Assembly: GCF_041146795.1 (NCBI RefSeq)
Contig: NC_135179.1
Location: 27,019,047 to 27,083,046 of the forward strand
Direction: 5' to 3'
Length of the DNA stretch: 64,000 bases
Source of the DNA: Maylandia zebra
Lineage: Eukaryota; Chordata; Actinopteri; Cichliformes; Cichlidae
Numbering within the stretch: the stretch's first letter is position 1; each line of letters begins with the position of its first letter. This document shows positions 48,901 to 58,413 of this stretch, piece after piece. The translations under genes and the position numbers were made by a program. Under the pieces are notes generated by a model. That model had not been told where the DNA came from and did no database searches. It saw only the letters and a list, made by a program, of their open reading frames with translations.

Positions 48901-51900
48901 GTTACCGAAGAGAAAACAGATGATGGTTCCAATGCTGGAGAGATTGTCGAACGGGAGAGCCATAGAAGTTCTGTAGTGTGAAGGTATTTCGGCTATTTCA
49001 AGTCTGACAAAAACAGAGTAGCGTGCACTGTAAATTGTGCTGAAAGCAAGTCTGGAAATACAATAAACCGGTGCATGCTCAATCTCTGACTGGAAGCGCT
49101 AATTCGTCATTTGGCTTTTGTCAGACTAAAGTAACTGTTAAAACGGTTTGAAAAGCTCAGCTATACAACTAGGGCTGCCACGATTAGTCGACTAGTCACG
49201 ATTATGTCGACTATTAAAATCGTCGACGACTAATTTAATAGTCGACGCATCGTTTGAAGCTTTGTAAGATCACAAAGGACGCAGGAATGAGTAGTAGGAT
49301 TTAAGAGTGTAATAACGGACTGAAACAGAAGATGGCAGCACTGCATGTACAAGGATGCCAGCTGCCGTTAAACCCCGAAGAAGAAGCTGTGTCCCAGAAT
49401 TCATAGCGCAGCCCAGCGCAGTTGTCAACAATGGCGGCAGCTAGTTAGTTTTAACTTTACTCTTATTATTCTTTCTGGGTCACAAAATAAACGTTTAACA
49501 TATTTTCAGGCGAGAATGTAGCTGTGTAAACCTCAAATATCTGCTCAGTTTATCAAGACACCACATATTTTCAAAAGCGCTCCGACGTTTTCGGAGACGT
49601 CTGTTACCCACTAGCTCGTTAGCTAGGCGGGGGCAAGGCTAACTAGAGCCGTGAGAACACCGGACTCCCGGCAAATCGTTTTCAAACCCACCGCCGTCTT
49701 TCGCTAGTCAGGTTAAACATATATATAAGTCACTTAGATAACTTAAAAATGTTATTGTTTGGCTTTCTTTAGTATTTTATTTGTTCCTGAGTAAATCGGT
49801 TTGGCTGAGATTAAAGGTATAGTTTTTGCACAGCTAAAACTGTCAAGCAGACAGCTGATTATCAGAAGTGTGAGACGCTGGAGAATATACTCCGGTGTCC
49901 TGTTATATTTTAGAAAGCAAGGAGTTTATTAAACTTCACCGAAACAATCTGCAAATTTCATTAAAAATTAATAAACTACCATCTTGTCTTTATTTTTAGT
50001 TAGCACAAACACTTAAAGCTGTAAGCTAATGATAGTTATATAAGAGCAGATGCTGCTGGTGCAATAAGCTGTAGTTTTACGTCCAATGGATGATGATCTG
50101 ATTAGTCGACTAATCGCAAAAATAATCGGTGACTAGTCGACTATCAAAATAATCGTTTGTGGCAGCCCTATATACAACAAGGAGAGATTGAGAATTTCCT
50201 TTTAGTTCTCAGTTTATTTGATATTGACAAAAGTTAGTCAATTCTGTCTGTTCTTCTGTAAAACAAACTAATATTTATTTCTAGAATTAATATTTTGTTT
50301 CTAAGTGGAACTGACAATTTAGTACCGGTAGTCTGTTTTGTTTGTTCTATTTTGAAACTTAAACGCTTTAGCGGCTGCCTTTTGTGTAGTTTGCAATATT
50401 TGCCTTTATTTATCTGAAAAAGTCTCATGTTCCTTAAGTACATCTACCCTGTTGAACTTATTATGGGAAATAAATATTTAAATCAAAACAAGCTGCTGAT
50501 TATTTCACATTTTACTTGTGAGCAACGGCACATTTAAATCTTACAAATATAGTTATTTGGCTTATATCGTGATAGATATCGTTATCGCCTGAAATGAAAA
50601 AAACATATCGTGATATGAAAAAAATCTCATATCGCCCAGCTCTAGTTTGTGATTTAAATAACTCTGCCTGTTATCTAAACCAGCTATCTTAAAATGTGGC
50701 ATGAGCTTCCACTGGCATTAATGCTGGCTAATACAGCTTATTTATGCAAACTGTGGGTTACCAAGGAAAGACATGCTGACCAGCCACTGATTTGTTTCTT
50801 GGAACATGTCATTAATCTACTCCATGCAAACAAAATAACAAAGTCTCTGCAGTTGTTTTCCATTAAAAGGAAAAAAAAATCAAATCATCACTCAACCGTT
50901 TGAAAAGGTCGAAAAAGAGCCTGCAGAAGCTGACAATGTTCCATATTAAAACTGCAAAATCATGACTGTAAGGTCAGTTGTTCTTAGCACACGCACAGCA
51001 CATATTTATCGACCCATTCACGCAGAGATCAATGGGGTCAGCAAGAAAAGAATAAAACATGTAGGTTCTGTATAAATAAATAAATGTGGATTAAAATGTG
51101 CTTCCTACTTCCATTTGTGAAACACTGCATTGCAGAGGCAGCTGGCTGTTTGTGGCAGGTCCAGATAAGAGCCTCTGGAGCCTCATGTTTGTCAGTGATA
51201 GAGGCTGGGTACACAACTGTCTAGGAGTAAGCAGACATGACATACATCTTCCTGCCTTTGGCTACTCAAACATTGCACGGGTTATTGCCTCTGCTACGCA
51301 CCAGCAGCACACAGCTAAAGCACGTTTCACAATGATCATGGGCCCTTCCTTTCTTTCTGCCACTGTACTATGTTCCTGGGAAATGATTTCAAAGTCCAAT
51401 GTTCAATATTGACTCAATATTGCTGCGTTACTTGTGTGCCAAGTCTTTTACAGACAGCATACGCTATTTTAAAGGAAATGGCACGCATCACCTCACCCCC
51501 AACAAACAAAGATTCAGGTCACACATGCCGCATGAGAAGACTTGGAAAGCGTGTCATGTCACTGTGACATAAACAAAGAAGTTAATCATACCCATGAACG
51601 CCTGTTGTGTTTTTACATACTGAAGAAAAAAAAACAAAAAAAACACAGGCAGTCTGATTAGTAATAAAAAACATTTAAGATTCACCAACATCCAATTTAA
51701 AAACATAACTCCCTCCTTTCTTGAACGATAAGATTTTATCACAACTAACAATATATAGCACTCAAGGATTTGTCTGTGTCCTTTACTTTTGTGTATTGCC
51801 AATATAAGCAGAGGTAAGATGATAACTTGCATGACTTGGCCTTTTTCACAGACATTTTGTAACCCTAACAAAACACTCCTACAAATCTCTGACTTGGATT

Positions 51901-54700
51901 ACTTTGTATTTCAAAACATATCACAAAGCAAGTGCTGTTGTTGACCGATCTTTCTGGGCAGATGAGATCCCAACTCTGAAAAGGTGATTTAACTGATGGC
52001 CGCGAGACGCCAACTACCCACTCAGGTTTGTTCAGCTGATTAAATTTTTACTAGAATTGTTGAATTGAGTACAGTACGAATAAAGGCCACCAAGTCAGTA
52101 AACTAAAATAGTGTTTTCCCTATTGTACATATGCAGGGGTTTTTAACTAAAAACTTGGTGATGTAAGAAATCACTGCAAATGAGAAAGTTTATCTGGCAG
52201 CAGGAGCCAAACCTACACGACATCACATCAACCCACGGCCACCAACACAATGCTCCAAACACATGCAAAATTTATACTTCTTTTGTGTCTCATTAAATGT
52301 CTCTTAGGCTACGTTCACACTGCAGGTGAAAACGCATCAAATCCGACTTTTTTGACCCTATGCGATCCATATCCGATCATCAGCACAAATCCGATATTTT
52401 CAAATCCGACCTGGGTCACTTTTGTATGTGGTACTGAATCCGATACATAGCTGGTGTTTTAGAAAGCGACTGCTGTTTGAATGGTCATGTCGCATGAAAT
52501 CCGTCTTTTACGTCACTGACACAAGACAGACGCCAATTATCAGCGCCCAAGAAGACATCGTGAACGCTTCCTGGCCATCCAGTGTAGATGTCAGTGAAAC
52601 TGTTGGGAAGACAATGTTGGAGAAACGTGAACATTTTATTTGTACTGTATAATCTGCAGATTCTGACAGAAATCTGCAACTATCCTTTGAAGCACTACTC
52701 CGCTCTAAAACAGCAATAACGATAATTATTAGGCCATATGTAAATACCAAAATAACTTTATAACTTAAAGCAAAATTGGGAAACGTAAAGTCCGAAACAA
52801 GTCTTTATATTAAGGGCCATCAGTCAATACTGTTTGCTCTGGGTCTAAACAGAGTGTGACGTCTTCTTTTGCGCATGCGGGCCGCTTTGAGGGTTCACAC
52901 TAGAGCGTGTTTGCTGTTACATTTTATTTGTAGTGTGAACAAGCAGACAAAAAAAATAAATAAAAAAATCGGATTTGATCAAAAAATCGGAACTGAGCAT
53001 TAAGACCTGCAGTGTGAAGGTAGTCTTACAGTATATAAACCTGTTAGGCGAGTTAAGCTTTAACCTCATTACTTAAACTACAATATGGTAGGTATTTGCA
53101 AAGCAAAAGTATAGCTGCTTTGACAGGGAAATTGTTTAACTTCTGTTTTAAGAATTGCATCATGAATTACACTTTGCCACGTAAAGTTATCTTTTCTCTT
53201 AATCCTTTATAAGCAATGACTAAAAGCAATTCGAAATGCTGAAAGTAAGATAAAAAAAAAAAAACAAAGTTGAACACAAGCTGATTAATTCTTTCCTGAA
53301 AAGGAATTAACTTGTCGTTGCAGGAGTTTGGCAGATCACAAATATTGAAAATGCCTTCAAGGTGAGGATCTGAAGGCAAACTATAGGGAAGCTGTGTCTA
53401 TACTAGAGAATAAAAGTACCTTTGATAAAGTGTAGACCTCATACAGCTTCAAGTGAACTAAAAGCTTTCTATTCTGTGGCTTTACACTCCATAATGCCAC
53501 TGAAGTTCGGCCTGTTGATAAACTTCGACTCTGTCATGATGAAAGTGAAAGGAGACCCTTTTTGACCAGAATGCTGCCTGACAGAATCCATGGTTGAACT
53601 TCTTCTTTCTGTTGTGAAATATCCCAGCTATGACATGGCGATAAAGCATTGATGAAAATATGTTTAAGCAGACTTGCTTTGCTGCTGACTACAGAAACAG
53701 CTTCTCATCAGTGCCCCCAGGGTGGCTGTGGCTACAATGTAGCTTACCATCACCAGTGTGTGAATGTGTGTGTGAATGGGTGGATGACTGGATATGTAAA
53801 GCGCTTTGGGGTCCTTAGGGACTAGTAAAGCGCTATATAAATACAGGCCATTTACCGTTTACCATTTATATCTGCTTCCAATTACGTTTGCGTCTGTTGA
53901 CGCTGATTGTACAACATAAAATGATTCCCCATGATGTAAGTGTTTTGTATTCTTTTCTTTTATATGAGTGTATATAGTATATGAACTTGTGGAGTTCTGA
54001 TCTTGCTCCTCAGTTACATTCACGTGTTCTCCTTTTGTTCTACTTGACCGCAAACATTTTAGAGCACCCTGTATCTGATTTTCGCTTTTGTACAAGTACG
54101 AAAAAACAAACTTTGTTCAGACATCTTACTAAAGAAAAGATTCTCCTCGAAATTAATCAACGTTTCAGCTGCCACAGAAATTACATTCAGTGTCTGATGT
54201 AACACAGATAAGCAGGTTTGTTCTGAACTATGAACGTGACATTTTCAGGTATTTTACTGGACGCGGGGTCCTGCCTAAGGGTCAATAGTTAATAAGCCAA
54301 ATATTTGGACATTTCTCCATGGCCTTATGAATTGTATCCAGTTTGAGAACACAAAAGAACTGGCCATAGAAAGTTAGAGTGATTACTTAACACAATATCC
54401 ACCAATTCATTGGCAGAGCTAGGAGTCCAGGACTTCCTTTGTAAACTAAAAATACCCTGGCCAGGCAAACTTAATGATATCCAGAGCTGAGTTGAAAGTT
54501 CGTGTCCTGTTAAAAAATGATAGTGTCTCACTTAAAGCCTAAATTGGGGGACGGTATTCTGACAATACCATCCCACAATTTTTCTTGACGACTGTTTTGT
54601 TTTGAAGTTTAGCTATGTGGCTGCCATTAGCATGCTAGCCCCAAACTTGAACTCACCTGTCCAAATTCTGCTGCATGCCAACTGCGTTCTGTTCCGCCAT
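33249..54700 (-). CDS. marchf5: E3 ubiquitin-protein ligase MARCHF5 (complete, 6 coding exons)
   Basis: Mitochondrial outer-membrane RING-CH E3 ligase, known to control mitochondrial dynamics and to ubiquitinate DRP1, MFN and MiD49 pathway proteins. Minus-strand exons: 54657-54700, 41797-41999, 35686-35816, 35422-35605, 34774-34940, 33249-33365 (stop 33249-33251). They total 846 nt, giving 281 residues, close to human (278), with all phases matching. Exon 1 starts in a good context (ACAATGGCGG) and encodes MAEQNAVGMQQNLDR. Exon 2 holds the RING-CH finger: CWVC, CRCRGS, WVHQTCLQRW and CPQC. Exons 3-6 encode the hydrophobic segments, including GIMVGSIYWTAVTYGAV, PLFLLIGLPTIPVMLILG and ILCGALVFPTIATIVG, and the tail ending NFPEQEEA. 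It is convergent with IDE B and divergent from CPEB3. The large first intron (42000-54656) is rich in transposons. Confidence 0.96.
35817..41796. other. MARCHF5 intron 2
   Basis: Six kilobases without a recognisable exon. Holds a perfect (AC)n run at 39151-39186 and a degenerate GGGGTCTCAAAC hAT-like end near 40105. No other gene is supported. Confidence 0.6.
39151..39186. repeat. (AC)n microsatellite
   Basis: Eighteen perfect AC dinucleotides in MARCHF5 intron 2. Confidence 0.97.
41797..41999 (-). CDS. marchf5: MARCHF5 exon 2, RING-CH finger
   Basis: Encodes the full C4HC3 zinc finger from SCWVCFATDED to NAEYLIVFPKL. Acceptor TTTTAG at 42006-42000, donor GTGGGT at 41796-41791. All eight zinc-binding positions are present. 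Confidence 0.97.
42110..42335 (-). repeat. Inverted relative of the 13.8-kb unit repeat
   Basis: Reverse complement carries the same CTTCAGCTGTACAAGGCTGATG flank start and the GATACCATAGGTGTATCTACT and GAATGCGATAACTTCAGAAC blocks seen at 13825-14265. Confidence 0.6.
43049..43100 (+). repeat. Rex1/CR1-like LINE 3' tail
   Basis: CCCCCAGGGATCAATAAAGT followed by TATTCTGATTCTGATTCT repeats, characteristic of the 3' end of fish Rex1/CR1-type LINEs. Confidence 0.7.
44353..44482 (+). repeat. Retroelement-derived fragment
   Basis: Begins (CATC)n CACTTCCGCTTATCC and continues with GGGTCGCAGGAGGCCTGAGT and CCAGTCTGTCGCAGAGCTAAC, a very common fish interspersed repeat. LINE-derived, family not certain. 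Confidence 0.55.
45370..45397. repeat. Poly-G run
   Basis: Twenty-eight consecutive G. Such runs are prone to sequencing and assembly length errors. Confidence 0.98.
45738..45850 (+). repeat. LINE (L2-like) 3' tail, copy 1
   Basis: GTAAAGCGCTTTGGGGTCCT followed by TTAGGGACTAGTAAGGCGCTATATAAATAC and CAGGCCATTTACCATT. Nearly identical to 53753-53868. Confidence 0.65.
45933..45970. repeat. Poly-A run
   Basis: Thirty-eight consecutive A in MARCHF5 intron 1, possibly a retroelement tail. Confidence 0.95.
47037..47921. mobile_element. piggyBac-like non-autonomous element
   Basis: Starts CCCTCTGGGGTC and ends GACGCCAGAGGG, so the ends are inverted repeats matching at 11 of 12 positions. Both are flanked by TTAA (47033-47036 and 47922-47925), the target site of piggyBac transposons. 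885 bases; no intact transposase. Confidence 0.75.
48850..49090 (+). pseudogene. hAT transposase N-terminal remnant (BED-finger-like)
   Basis: A frame beginning MEEMSVPTREKSAERDRR (inside 48752-48976) is followed, in another frame near 48982-49089, by RYFGYFKSDKNR and ACTVNCAESKSGNT. These are typical of the BED zinc-finger region of hAT transposases. The finger lies in a different frame from the first segment and the reading ends in TGA, so it is dead. The catalytic part is missing. Confidence 0.6.
49170..50170. mobile_element. Nested hAT-type MITE
   Basis: Left end TAGGGCTGCCACGATTAGTC and right end GTTTGTGGCAGCCCTA are inverted repeats, both followed inward by GTCGACTA-rich palindromic sequence. 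The perfect 8-bp target duplication is TATACAAC (49162-49169 and 50171-50178). It lies wholly inside the hAT at 48581-50644, so it inserted later. Confidence 0.93.
52307..53025. mobile_element. PIF/Harbinger-like non-autonomous element
   Basis: Left end GGCTACGTTCACACTGCAGG, right end CCTGCAGTGTGAAGGTAGTC: inverted repeats flanked by TTA on both sides (52304-52306 and 53026-53028), as in PIF/Harbinger insertions. The interior has inverted ATCGGATTT / AAATCCGA motifs. No transposase. Confidence 0.7.
53753..53868 (+). repeat. LINE (L2-like) 3' tail, copy 2
   Basis: Same unit as 45738-45850, in the same orientation, with AAAGCGC in place of AAGGCGC and an extra CCGTTTA near the end. Confidence 0.65.
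54657..54700 (-). CDS. marchf5: MARCHF5 exon 1 (start codon exon)
   Basis: Minus strand ATG at 54700-54698; 14 codons plus AG, then donor GTGAGT at 54656-54651. The AG joins the G at 41999 to complete Arg before SCWVCF. Too short to show as an open frame on its own; found by searching for a start exon in phase with exon 2. Confidence 0.88.
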
Positions 54701-55155
54701 TGTCGTAGAGGCCAAAAAGGTTCAGATGCTGTCTTCTTGGAGGAAATTAATTGCGTTACAGGTAAAACATTCGAAATTTAGTACTCGTTAATTTGTTGCA
54801 GCTAAAGTCGACGTAGAAACCCCCCCACAAAAAAACAAAAAACACCTGCTAGCAAGTTAGCTGTTGAACTAATGCTAACAAGCTACATAGGCCTTCGTCG
54901 AGATGCGGCGCAACACCCGCAAACGAACCGGTATTTTTTTTAATCAAAAAGATATTCCTCCTCCGCCGCCGCAGTCTACGTAACACTTATATGCGTTCGA
55001 TAGGCTATTTCGGGCAAAATTCTTCTTTACATCTGCCACGGCCTCGTTTGGCGTGACCGTTTGACTCCATTGACAGGCTGTCTCTGAGGTAACGCAAAGA
55101 CACCACGTCGGTGCGCATCTACGTAATCAAAACAAAGCAAGCGCCGCAAAGGCGA

Positions 55156-55171
55156 GCATGGGAAATGTAGT
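55156..55171 (-). promoter_or_regulatory. ZNF143/SBS-like motif, reverse
   Basis: Minus strand ACTACATTTCCCATGC, about 460 bases upstream of the MARCHF5 start and in its orientation. Confidence 0.5.
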
Positions 55172-55636
55172 TTCACAATGTCCCTCTCTCTCTCTCCTCT
55201 CGCTTTCTTTATCTCTTCGCCGAATGCCCAAATAAAAGCTCTGAATCATCTCCAGAGTTGTCAAGAAAGACTATTAGAGGTGTATAGCCATCACTAGTAC
55301 GCACTGCGAATGTAGTTATTCCCGTACGCACATGCGTGTACGCGAGTGTGAACCACGACAAATGCAATAATGTGACAAATACGGTCCAATAATCTCAGAG
55401 AGGAAACCTCATCCATAATGTGATTGCGTGAGAACTGATTATACATATTTAGAAGACAATCTGTGAATGTGAGAACATATTTTTAAAATATAATGTTTTT
55501 CTATCATTTGTGCTCGTTTGTTTTCCTATAATGTGCCTGTTTAAAAAAAGTATACAGTATAAGTTACACTAAATTCAATGGAACTGACAGACAGAAAGAC
55601 AGACACCTTTGCTTACCGGCCACTTTATCGTTTGAA

Positions 55637-55655
55637 ACTACAACTCCCAGCAGGC
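55637..55655 (+). promoter_or_regulatory. ZNF143/SBS-like motif
   Basis: ACTACAACTCCCAGCAGGC closely matches the ACTACAATTCCCAGCATGC promoter motif bound by ZNF143. Confidence 0.55.
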
Positions 55656-57330
55656 TACTCGCCAGCGTCCATGCGCCGCAGTCAATCAGCTGTTCAAGCA
55701 ACTGCTGACTACCTCGGCACAAGGGTAGCTCGTTTGTCATATCTAAACCCAGACGAGGCAAACAAGAAATATCTTTATTTACAGAGTCCCCAAAAGGTGA
55801 ACGATAAAGGTAAATTCAAACTTCATGTTAGGCAAAGAGAAAACCAGGCTGTGTGTGCATGCTGTTTTGTCGTTTTTGTGGAGGGAGGGGGAGCATGTGG
55901 ATTATACAGAGGGATTTCAAGACAAGACAGCTTGATGAAATGTATATCGGGTGCCTCGATCAGCGCGATAAACAGGCAGCTGAAGGGTCAGGTTTTGCCT
56001 TGTGTGTGTGGTAAAGAGCCGGTGAGGTGAGCCACTGTACAGCCTACTGATTGTGCTTCTTTGATGACCTTGGAATCGGGAGATCCTGGAGGAGAAAACA
56101 CGGATTAACTGGTGGGGTGGGTGAGAGTGTATGTGTAACGAATGCTGTTGCGATTAAATATGAAATTCTTACTTGTGTTGCTGTCATTATAGCACTGAAA
56201 TGATCTGTTATGTCAGTCTAGAGACTACTATTGAAAGGCCTGTGTGTAGGTTGTATGTTAGCTCTCTGGAGACAGTTTCCGATCAACAGACCAGATGAGT
56301 CTGACAATGATTTGACACCAAAGTGTCATATCTCATAGTTGTGCCTTTTGCTCCAGCTGGCAGAATATATACTCAGCTGCTTAATTTCGTTTCCCTGATC
56401 AGAGTATCTTGCTGTGTTTGACATTTCTGCTTGCCCTGCCTGCTCATTGTTGAGATTACCAGGCGTGTTTGGCACTTAATGTAATTCTAAATGTAAATTT
56501 GCTGACGGGATAATAGTGCAGGTCGTGTATGTTAATTGGGCTTTTCCAAGGCGTTTTCTCCAAATGCAAAGAGGGGATGATTTTGCATGAAAGGTAAAGC
56601 CTCTTACTTTAGACAGAGTAGACTTTCAGTTAAATTCCAGCCCTAGTTTAAAAGTTATTGACTGCAAATGCAAGGTACATATTGTACTATGTAAATGCCA
56701 ACCCGTGGCTGTGTCAATGCGGACCTCGGGCAGAGTCTCTCTTTGCGCTCTATTAAATCCCTTCTAGGAGTCTAAAGCAGAAGCTATTATTTCTTTATGA
56801 TCGAATTTGCTCAGTAAACTTCGTCGTCTTTATTAAATTATTGTATATCCACTTTGTTTTTTATTCTAGGGACATTTTATTTTTTATGACAACCGATTCA
56901 ATTGGTTCAGGTGCGTCACCTAATTTCTGATGCGTAAAAAAGACCGTGTGCGTCTTTTTGGATATTATTTAAAAAATAAATTAAAAATAAAAACCCTCTG
57001 TGGTCGTGTGTGTGTGTGTGTGTAGGTCAAGGTAGAAGTGGCTTTAACCTTGCTGAAGGACAGCTGTATTTACTGACGTATGTAAATGAATATAGGGGAG
57101 GTCCTTGGGCAAAAACACGCACACAGGCACACACACTGAATCAGTTTCACGTTGCAGCTCCGGAGTTCCTGTGTGGAAGGGAAAAACGAGACGTGGCGAA
57201 ATCTGGTGAATATCTGCTGCCATACTATGCTCCGTGTATAATTTGCGGGATTTCTGAATCATTCTGGTCTTGGGAAGTGGGGCTTTTTCCTCGTCCTCGT
57301 CTTCTTCTCCTTCTTCTCCTTTTCGTCTAA

Positions 57331-58413
57331 ATGGGTGATCACGCATTCGCTTTGCAGCTGGCTGGTCCCTCTAACATCATATCCTTCTCGGAGTTGTCCC
57401 AGTTCATCAGATTCTACAGAAGCCCGGCAAGCCCGGTGCATGAGCTCCTGAGTTACAACAATAATAATAATAATAACTCCTCGTATCTTTTTCCCCCTGT
57501 TGCAGCTCAGCAAACCATGCAGGATGATTTACTGATGGACAAAAACAAAGCCCAGCCTCACCATCAGCAAGATCCGACACAAGCAGACCCTCCTCCCTCC
57601 ACACCGACCCCGTCATCGGAGCCCGCTTCTTCTTCATCCGAGTCGGAGAGTCCGTCGACCGGGAACAACCAAGCGGCTTCAGCGCTGAGCAGCGGCAGCA
57701 AGGACAAAGCGCCGATGGAGTCGCCGATCCTACCCGGCTTGAGCTTCCACCACCAGCCGCAGGAGACCGGCGGCCCCCTTTCCTCCCCTCCGTCATCGTT
57801 TGGGAGCACTTGGTCCACTGGAACCACAAATGCCGTGGACGATAGCTTTTTCCAGGGAATACCCTCGGTGAACGGGACGATGCTTTTCCAGAACTTCCCC
57901 CACCACGTCAACCCGGTATTCGGGGGTAATTTCTCTCCGCAGATCGGTCTGGCTCCCCAGTCGCAACAGCATCAGCAGCAAGCCCAGCAGCAGCAGCAGC
58001 AGCCCCAGCAGAGGAGATCCCCCGTCAGCCCCAACCAAGGGCCGTTCCCACAGAGAAACGCTTATCAGACCATCATGAATAACAGCAAGGGGACCTCGTC
58101 GTCGTCTTCTCCTTCGTCGTCCGCTTGGAATAATCACCAAAACGCGGCGTGGAGCACAGCCTCGAACCCCTGGAGCGGGCTGCAGCCAGGCAGGGACCCA
58201 CGCAGAGCGGTGGGTGTCGGGGTAGGGGTCGGGGTTGGAGTTGGTGTCGGAGTGCCGTCACCCCTGAACCCAATCTCCCCAATGAAAAAGCCCTATAGCA
58301 GCAATGTTATAGCACCCCCAAAATTCCCACGACCCGGTCCACTCGGCCCCAAACCCTGGGTGGAGGACGGCGCATTCAGGACTGACAACAGCAACAGCAT
58401 ACTGCCTTTCCAG
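57331..58413 (+). CDS. cpeb3: CPEB3 first coding exon (rest of gene beyond window)
   Basis: Cytoplasmic polyadenylation element-binding protein 3 binds mRNA 3' UTRs and controls translation at synapses. This exon encodes 361 residues of the disordered N-terminal region and ends SILPFQ at donor GTAAAC (58414), phase 0. Family marks: QDDLLMDK, ESPILPGLSFH, SFGSTWSTGTTNAVDDSFFQ, FQNFPHHVNPVFGG, a Gln-rich tract (about 209-228), RDPRRAVGVG with nine GV pairs, and PSPLNPISPMKKP. The RRM pair and zinc finger lie in later exons outside the window. Two starts are possible: ATG 57331 (MGDHAF) or ATG 57517 (MQDDLL, the usual mammalian start). The upstream one is favoured by CPEB4, which begins MGDYGF. 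A pyrimidine-rich GTTGCAG at 57499-57505 could also be a splice acceptor. Confidence 0.93.
57459..57475. repeat. (AAT)n run coding for Asn
   Basis: Short trinucleotide run giving seven Asn in the CPEB3 N-terminal extension. It is altered in the inverted fragment at 9710-9957. Confidence 0.85.

Larger units (their letters stand above)
48581..50644 (+). mobile_element. hAT transposon, defective, hosting a nested hAT
   Basis: Terminal inverted repeats TAGAGCTGGGCGATA at the left and TATCGCCCAGCTCTA at the right. Flanked by the perfect 8-bp target duplication GTTTGTGA (48573-48580 and 50645-50652), which is diagnostic of hAT. It holds the start of a transposase-like frame and is interrupted by a second hAT at 49170-50170. 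Confidence 0.93.
54701..57330. promoter_or_regulatory. Divergent MARCHF5 / CPEB3 promoter region
   Basis: The two genes point away from each other across this 2.6-kb interval. It is locally CpG-rich, with a CT run near 55183-55200. A ZNF143-like motif is present twice: ACTACAACTCCCAGCAGGC at 55637-55655 (+) and ACTACATTTCCCATGC at 55171-55156 (-). A non-coding first exon of CPEB3 probably lies here; a candidate ends near 55796 or 55808, where donors GTGAAC and GTAAAT occur. Confidence 0.55.

Noticed and set aside
55578..56030. 150-codon plus-strand frame between MARCHF5 and CPEB3
   Set aside because: No recognisable protein features; it spans a promoter motif and donor-like sites, so it is more likely 5' UTR exon plus intron.
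57407..58282. Several long minus-strand frames over the CPEB3 exon
   Set aside because: Shadows of a GC-rich, low-complexity coding exon; no family resemblance.
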